Shown here: positions 59,061 to 64,000 of the stretch, piece after piece
Layout: each line of letters begins with the position of its first letter
How positions within the stretch are numbered: the stretch's first letter is position 1
DNA from: Pseudomonadota bacterium
Lineage (GTDB): Bacteria > Pseudomonadota > Gammaproteobacteria > Steroidobacterales > Steroidobacteraceae
Length of the DNA: 64,000 nucleotides
Direction of reading: 5' to 3'
Assembly (NCBI GenBank): GCA_021805865.1
Contig: JAJZDX010000019.1
Coordinates: forward strand, 1-64,000
Program-made: the position numbers and the translations under genes
The notes under the pieces: model-generated
Databases searched by the model: none
What the model was told of the DNA's origin: nothing
What the model saw: only the letters and a program-made list of their open reading frames with translations

Positions 59061-59681
59061 ATGCACATCCTGCTGGTGGATGATCACGCCTTGTTCCGCA
59101 GCGGCTTGCGGCTGCTGCTCACCTCGCTCCGTCCGGAGGTCCGCTTCCTCGAAGCCGCGAGCGTCGAGCAGGCCTTGGCGCGGGCGCGAGAGCATCAAGA
59201 CATCCGGCTCTGTCTGCTCGATCTGGACCTGAAACAGGATCACGGACTGCCGGCGATCGGCCGGATCAGACAGTGCGCTCCCACCGCCGCCGTCGTGATC
59301 GTTTCGGCCGCTGATGACCCGGTCACGGTGCGTGCGTGCATCGATGCCGGCGCCATGAGTTACATCACCAAGAGCGCCTCACCGGAAGTATTGACGCTCG
59401 CTCTGCAGCGCGTGCTCGACGGCGAGGTGTTCCTGCCGTGCAGCCTTCAGACCGACACCGGCGGGTCTGCGACCTCCGTGCCGGCTCTGAGCCGGCGCCA
59501 GCAGGATGTGCTCGCTGGTCTCAACCGGGGACTTTCGACCAAGTCAATCGCCCGGGAACTGGTGCTCTCCGAGCACACGGTCAAGGAATACCTGTGTGAA
59601 ATCTTCCGCCTCCTCGAGGTGCACAATCGCACCGAGGCGGTTATCAAGGCGAGCCTTCTGCGCCTGCGCCCTCATGCTTGA
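59061..59681 (+). CDS. NarL/LuxR-type response regulator
   Basis: 206 residues. The receiver domain has the acidic pair in LLVDDHALF, the phosphorylated Asp in LCLLDLDLKQDHG (about residue 54) and the conserved Lys in SYITKSASPEV. The LuxR-type DNA-binding domain is LSRRQQDVLAGLNRGLSTKS followed by IARELVLSEHTVKEYLCEIF. Its last 8 bases overlap the histidine-kinase start, so the two are probably one signalling unit. Confidence 0.92.
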   Translation: MHILLVDDHALFRSGLRLLLTSLRPEVRFLEAASVEQALARAREHQDIRLCLLDLDLKQDHGLPAIGRIRQCAPTAAVVIVSAADDPVTVRACIDAGAMSYITKSASPEVLTLALQRVLDGEVFLPCSLQTDTGGSATSVPALSRRQQDVLAGLNRGLSTKSIARELVLSEHTVKEYLCEIFRLLEVHNRTEAVIKASLLRLRPHA

Positions 59682-61446
59682 GGGCGCCCACCTCGATCGC
59701 AGCCAGCACGCGGAGTTGCGTGACGAGCTGCTCACGCTGCACGCCCGCATCCTGCTGCGCATGCCGATTTTCGAGCTGGCACTGATCGGTGCGGTCGCTT
59801 GGATCGTACTGCCCGAGATCGCGCTATCCGTGTTTCTCGTGTGGGCTGGATTCGCGCTCGGTGTCGAGTGCGTGCGCGCCGCAGCGGCGCGCTGGGCACT
59901 GGGGAGACTCGCCGGGAACCGGCCGCCGCACATCGAGACGGTGTTCGTGGCGCTCGATGGGGCCGCGGGGCTCGCGACCGGTTCGGCGGCCGTGCTGTTC
60001 CTCGCGCACATCCCGATCCTCTCACAGGCGATTCTGGAAACGACGCTGTATAGCGTTGCCGCCGCGGGCGTCGCGGTCGCGATGTCTTCCAGGCGCTTTT
60101 CCGGCGCCTACTCCGCGCTGGTCTTGCTCTGCGCCGCCGCGGCTTGGAGCATGGCACACCCGGGTAAAGCGCCGGTGGTAATCGCCCTGACCGCCGCATA
60201 CTGGCTATTTCTCATCGGCGTGTCTGGGGACAGCAGGCGGCTGCTGCGCCGCTCGCTCGACATTCGCTCTCAGCGCGATGCGGCGCTGCGTGCGCTCGAG
60301 CAGCGCAATCAGGAGTTTCAAGAGATGGCCTCGCGCGCCGAGCATACCGCTCTCACGCGCGCCCGCGTGCTGGCCGCCGTCAGCCACGATCTGCGCCAGC
60401 CCCTGCACGCGCTCTCCGCCTACAGCGCGGTGCTGCTGGCGAGCCCGAGTGCACAGACGCTGCAGGAGGCTGGGTACAACATCGACACGCTGGTACGCTC
60501 GCTTGGGGAGATTCTGGGCGAGCTGTTCGATCTGTCGCGACTCTCGAGCGGCGGCTACCGCCTGCAGCATGAGCCATTCGCGCTCGATCGGCTCGTTGCG
60601 GGCGTGTGCGCGGAGTTCGCACCCGGGGCAGCGGCGAAGGGCTTGGCGCTCACCTGGGAAGCCGCGCCCGTGGAGTTGATTGGTGATGTGAGCGCCATCG
60701 GACGGATCGTGCGCAATCTGCTGGACAATGCGATCAAATACACCGACCGAGGCGAAGTGCGGGTGAGGATCGCACAGGTTGCGGGTGAGGCGATTTTGGA
60801 GGTGTGCGACACGGGCCGGGGTATCGCCGCCGAGGAGCACCAGCGCATCTTCGAGGAGTTCTATCAGATCGAGAGCGCGGGCGAAGATCGTCCACAGGGC
60901 GTTGGTCTTGGCCTCTCGATCGTGAAGCATCTGTGCGAGCTGATGCACGTGCGGTTGGAGCTGTGCTCGAGCCTCGGGGCAGGTACTCGGTTCACGGTCA
61001 GGATGCCAGGGGCGCGCGCCGGCACCGGTGCGATCGAGGTTCTGCGCTCGATCGAGCGCGGCCGTGAGTCCTGGCGCGGCGCGCGAGCCTACGTCGTCGA
61101 TGACGATCCGGCGGTATGCACCAGCATGCAGGTGCTGCTGACGCTCTGGGGCTTCGAGGTGCACTGTGCGGGCTCGGCAGCCGAAGCCGAAGTTCTCATC
61201 GCCCAGCGCGGCCGACCCGATCTCTTGCTGATCGATCAGCGGCTGCCGCACGCGCAGGATGGCGCCACCGTCGCGGCGCGCGCATGCGCCGCGCACGGCG
61301 AGTTCCCCGTTCTGGTCATCACGGGCGAGAGTGCGGAGTCCGCGTTGCGCAGCGCCCGGGAGCATCGCTACACCGTGCTGCAGAAGCCGGTCCCGTTCGA
61401 TACCCTGTACGCGGCCGTGAGCACCGCGATGCAGCCATCCGCCTGA
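59674..61446 (+). CDS. Hybrid sensor histidine kinase
   Basis: 590 residues. Several N-terminal membrane helices (about 30-180) have no obvious extracytoplasmic domain. A HisKA domain has the phospho-His in AAVSHDLRQPLHALSAYSAV. An HATPase_c domain has the N box RIVRNLLDNAIKYTD, G1 VCDTGRGIAAEE and G2 GVGLGLSIVKHL. A C-terminal receiver follows (YVVDDDPAV, Asp in LLLIDQRLPHAQDG, Lys in VLQKPVPFD). The same layout is known in NahK-like kinases. No HPt protein is encoded nearby. Confidence 0.93.
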   Translation: MLEGAHLDRSQHAELRDELLTLHARILLRMPIFELALIGAVAWIVLPEIALSVFLVWAGFALGVECVRAAAARWALGRLAGNRPPHIETVFVALDGAAGLATGSAAVLFLAHIPILSQAILETTLYSVAAAGVAVAMSSRRFSGAYSALVLLCAAAAWSMAHPGKAPVVIALTAAYWLFLIGVSGDSRRLLRRSLDIRSQRDAALRALEQRNQEFQEMASRAEHTALTRARVLAAVSHDLRQPLHALSAYSAVLLASPSAQTLQEAGYNIDTLVRSLGEILGELFDLSRLSSGGYRLQHEPFALDRLVAGVCAEFAPGAAAKGLALTWEAAPVELIGDVSAIGRIVRNLLDNAIKYTDRGEVRVRIAQVAGEAILEVCDTGRGIAAEEHQRIFEEFYQIESAGEDRPQGVGLGLSIVKHLCELMHVRLELCSSLGAGTRFTVRMPGARAGTGAIEVLRSIERGRESWRGARAYVVDDDPAVCTSMQVLLTLWGFEVHCAGSAAEAEVLIAQRGRPDLLLIDQRLPHAQDGATVAARACAAHGEFPVLVITGESAESALRSAREHRYTVLQKPVPFDTLYAAVSTAMQPSA

Positions 61447-61812
61447 CCCTGCAGGCGATGCGGCGTGCCGGTTCGCACACGAGCCTCGATTCGCCCTGGA
61501 GACGAAGGACACTCGGATAAGGCGCGGCGCGAGAGCGGCGACGACGTAGGGTTTTGAAAATCAAGGAAGAAGGTAACTGATCAGCCTTGAGCCATCGGTT
61601 GCACGCAAATGCGGCAGTCGGAGTGCAGGGCATCCAAATGGAGCAGTACGGGCAGGACCTCCGGGGACATCTGCCGGAACGGCAGGAGCGGCCGCGGGCG
61701 AAGCGATGCGGAATCTGACTGTCCATGGCGCCATTCTGGCAGGGCGGCGGTGGCGCATGCTTCAGGCTGTTCTGTAACGACCGTGGGCGCGTAAGCATTA
61801 TCATGAGGCCAG
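61447..61812. other. Gap of about 365 bases before the ArsR-like gene
   Basis: I see no convincing gene. The last 40 bases (gtaacgaccgtgggcgcgtaagcattatcatg) may hold the promoter of the regulator. Open frames are Arg/Pro-rich and conflict with each other. Confidence 0.4.
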
Positions 61813-62505
61813 ATGTCTAGCGGACTCTCCAATATTGCGCGGCTGGGGGCGCTCGTAGGCGACCCGGTGCGCGCGGCAATACTGGCGGCGTTGATGGATG
61901 GAGGCGAGCACGCGGCCGGCGAGCTCGCGGCGCGGGCCGGCGCTTCCCCGCAGGCGGGGAGCGCCCATCTCAAGCTGTTGCTCGACGGTGGACTCCTCGC
62001 GGTCAGCGCCCGTGGGCGCCACCGGTACTATTGCCTGCGCGATGCCGATGTCGCACATGCGATCGAGGCTCTCTCATTCACGGCCCATCTTGCGTGGCAA
62101 AAGACGGCGCATCTCGAGCCGGCGCTCAAGCAGGTGCGCCGCTGCTACGATCACCTCGCCGGGGCGCTCGGCGTGGCAATCTGCGACTCCCTCATCCTGA
62201 GAGGCCGCATCATCGCCGGCTCCGAGGGGTTTGCGATCAGTGCAACGGGATACGAATGGCTCGCGCGGCTCGATCTATCGCCGCCACGCACGATACGCCG
62301 CGCCCTCGTGCGGCCCTGCCTGGACTGGTCGGAGGGGCGGCCTCATGTGGCGGGCTGGCTCGGTGCGGCGCTTTGCGAGCGGCTGCAGACGGCCCGCGGC
62401 CTCAAACGCAATTCCGTCAATCGCGGCCTGACCCTGACTCCGAAGGGGCGCACGCTGCTCGGCGAATATTTCGGCCTCGAGTGGCGATCGCTCGGGACAC
62501 CGTGA
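61813..62505 (+). CDS. ArsR-family winged-helix regulator
   Basis: 230 residues. The N-terminal 95 residues are an ArsR-type winged helix (LGALVGDPVRAAILAALMDG, AAGELAARAGASPQAGSAHL, LLAVSARGRHRYYCLRDADV). The C-terminal 130 residues are longer than in metal-sensing ArsR proteins. The classical ELCVCDL metal motif is absent. I expect control of a neighbouring gene, but the target cannot be read. Confidence 0.88.
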   Translation: MSSGLSNIARLGALVGDPVRAAILAALMDGGEHAAGELAARAGASPQAGSAHLKLLLDGGLLAVSARGRHRYYCLRDADVAHAIEALSFTAHLAWQKTAHLEPALKQVRRCYDHLAGALGVAICDSLILRGRIIAGSEGFAISATGYEWLARLDLSPPRTIRRALVRPCLDWSEGRPHVAGWLGAALCERLQTARGLKRNSVNRGLTLTPKGRTLLGEYFGLEWRSLGTP

Positions 62506-62623
62506 CAACCGGCGGTATCGACCTGAGCATACGGCAAACTGCGCGTCCATCCATCAGCATGGCCACGTGCTTGAGTTCCGTGCCGAGCTTGCGCCCGTCC
62601 CGCAGATCGATTTTTTCACATGG

Positions 62624-62803
62624 TCAGGTGTCGCCGATCTTCATGGCGAGTCTGACTCGTGTGATATCGAGCCGCGAATACGGTAAGACGCTCACGACGT
62701 CATAGAGCGGCGCCAGACGGACCTGCTCTTTTGCCGCAATCGGCGGGCTGTAATTCCTGGCATGACCGTCGATGCCGGCGATCAGCCAGTCGAGCGCTCC
62801 TGT
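62624..62803 (-). pseudogene. Remnant of a HipA-family kinase
   Basis: About 58 residues: LDWLIAGIDGHARNYSPPIA, VRLAPLYDVVSVLPYSRLDI, VRLAMKIGDT. This is the C-terminal catalytic part of HipA toxins, where N.D.H..N.(S/A) and a DVVS.LPY segment are conserved; the usual N/D residues are GIDGHARNYS here. Neither a start nor the rest of the kinase, nor hipB, is present. The frame stops right after MKIG(DT). Confidence 0.75.
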
Positions 62804-63166
62804 CGCACTTGGCCGGGCGGCTGCCTGCGCGTGAGGTGGCGGTGATCGGCGAGTGGGTGGACCCGGGGGGGGCGCAGCAATCGACCGGCCGAGGGCGGAA
62901 CTGGCTCGAGTCTGCGCTGATAGCGCTATCGGTAGCCAGAGCCGCTGCAAGGCGGTAGCATCCCACCTGAAACCCGCGGCTTGCCGGCTGCGGGGTCGGC
63001 GTTGAACCCTTGTCGACCGGGGCATGAGCTTGCGTGGCCCTGCGCCTTGGCGCAGCCGCGGGGCGCAACGTGCCTCCGGGAGGCCGGCGGCCGCTCACAC
63101 GGTTCGCGGGTTCGGATTTCACCCTACTGCCCATCGGGATCCGAGGCGGATCGAAGGAGGCCTTTG
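62804..63166. other. Noncoding stretch before the transaldolase gene
   Basis: No supported gene. A leader with aaggagg (63153-63159) stands before the transaldolase ATG. Parts may be further decayed HipA sequence, but I could not follow a frame. Confidence 0.4.
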
Positions 63167-64000
63167 ATGAACAACGCAACGCTCGAGCTCAACCGCGCAG
63201 GCCAGAGCCTTTGGCTGGACAACATCACGCGCGAGCTGCTGACAAGCGGCACGCTGCGCCGCTACATCGAGGAGCTGTCGGTCACGGGGCTCACCTCGAA
63301 CCCGACGATCTTCGATCAGGCGATGAAGCATGGCGCGGCCTACGACGAGGATCTGCGCAGGCTCGCCTCGCGCGGTCTGTCGGTCGAAGAGGTGTTCTTC
63401 GAGATTGCATTGGAGGACCTCACGCAAGCGGCTGATCTGTTCCGCCCGGTGCACGAGCGTACGGCGGGATTTGACGGCTGGGTGTCGCTCGAGGTTTCCC
63501 CGCACCTCGCGCGCGACACGCGCGCGACCCTCGAGCAGGCCCGGGAGCTGCACGCGCGCGCCGATCGTCCCAACCTCTTCATCAAGATTCCCGGCACCCC
63601 GGAGGGCCTGCCCGCGATCGAGGAAGCCATTTTCTCGGGGGTGCCCGTGAACGTGACGCTGCTGTTCTCGGCCGGGCAGTATGTCGCGGCGGCGGGGGCG
63701 TGGCTGAGAGGCATCGAGCGGCGCATCGAAGCGGGACGGAATCCCAACGTCGCCTCCGTGGCGTCCCTGTTCCTCAGTCGCTGGGATGTGGCGACCGCGG
63801 CCCAGGTGCCTGCCGCGCTCGTGAACCGGCTGGGGCTTGCCATCGGCCGCAGCGCCTATCGGGAGTACTGCCGGCTGTTGAGCTCGCCACGCTGGCTGCG
63901 GGCCATGAATGCAGGCGTTCGGCCGCAGCGGCTGCTTTTTGCGAGCACCGGAACCAAGGACCCGAAGGCCTCGGACGTGCTCTACGTCGAGGGACTCGTC
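63167..64000 (+). CDS. tal: Transaldolase, 3' end outside the window
   Basis: 278 codons are visible and open to the window end. It starts MNNATLELNRAGQSLWLDNI with a strong ribosome binding site. SVTGLTSNPTIFDQAM, NLFIKIPGTPEGLPAIEEAI (Schiff-base Lys in FIKIPGT) and VNVTLLFSAGQYV are transaldolase marks. The ASTGTKDPKASDVLYVEGLV stretch places it in the longer transaldolase type, which in some bacteria is fused to glucose-6-phosphate isomerase. Whether it is fused here cannot be seen. Confidence 0.93.
   Translation, partial: MNNATLELNRAGQSLWLDNITRELLTSGTLRRYIEELSVTGLTSNPTIFDQAMKHGAAYDEDLRRLASRGLSVEEVFFEIALEDLTQAADLFRPVHERTAGFDGWVSLEVSPHLARDTRATLEQARELHARADRPNLFIKIPGTPEGLPAIEEAIFSGVPVNVTLLFSAGQYVAAAGAWLRGIERRIEAGRNPNVASVASLFLSRWDVATAAQVPAALVNRLGLAIGRSAYREYCRLLSSPRWLRAMNAGVRPQRLLFASTGTKDPKASDVLYVEGLV

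Overview
The window is GC-rich gammaproteobacterial chromosome. Two housekeeping blocks keep the gene order I know from Pseudomonas and Xanthomonas: lolCED to plsX/fabH, and clpS/clpA to serS. A lexA-imuA-imuB-dnaE2 mutagenesis cassette and type II secretion genes lie between them. This fits a Xanthomonadales/Nevskiales-like lineage, but the genus cannot be named from sequence alone. Starts are often GTG or TTG, and many neighbouring genes overlap by 4 to 8 bases.

Layout. 1-328: two tandem copies of a 164-bp repeat. 333-9423: envelope biogenesis, with lolC/lolE/lolD, a DUF2062 gene facing them, then exbB-exbD-msbA-lpxK-ycaR-kdsB. 9561-14523: a glycine-zipper lipoprotein, a tiny basic ORF, a phosphotyrosine phosphatase and RNase E. 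14874-19281: rluC, maf, yceD-rpmF-plsX-fabH. 19282-20231: a Fic-family relic and an Lpp-like lipoprotein with a strong terminator. 20660-26573: lexA and the ImuA/ImuB/DnaE2 mutasome. 26570-32629: a small acidic protein and gspC-D-E-F without pseudopilins. 32770-44461: clpS, clpA, infA, aat, a FemAB/GNAT-like gene, trxB, ftsK, lolA, rarA and serS. ClpS, ClpA and Aat together form the bacterial N-degron pathway.

From 44.5 to 48.4 kb the sequence is a scar zone: a dead amino-acid permease, a nitroreductase, fragments of nucleotidyltransferase toxin/antitoxin-like genes, tRNA-Ser(UGA) with a decayed P4-type integrase beside it, and a truncated IS3 orfA.

Beyond the scar, 48.5-61.4 kb holds the least familiar locus. 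It is a mostly minus-strand set of exported proteins: three Sel1-type proteins, a VWA-like protein, an OmpA-like glycine-zipper lipoprotein and a polytopic membrane protein. A divergent fourth Sel1 protein follows, then a NarL-type response regulator and a hybrid histidine kinase. Three of the exported proteins end in the same roughly 40-residue tail (WTLYF...VDFG.PALV). This is the best candidate for an undescribed system. The window closes with an ArsR-like regulator, a HipA fragment and the 5' part of a transaldolase gene.
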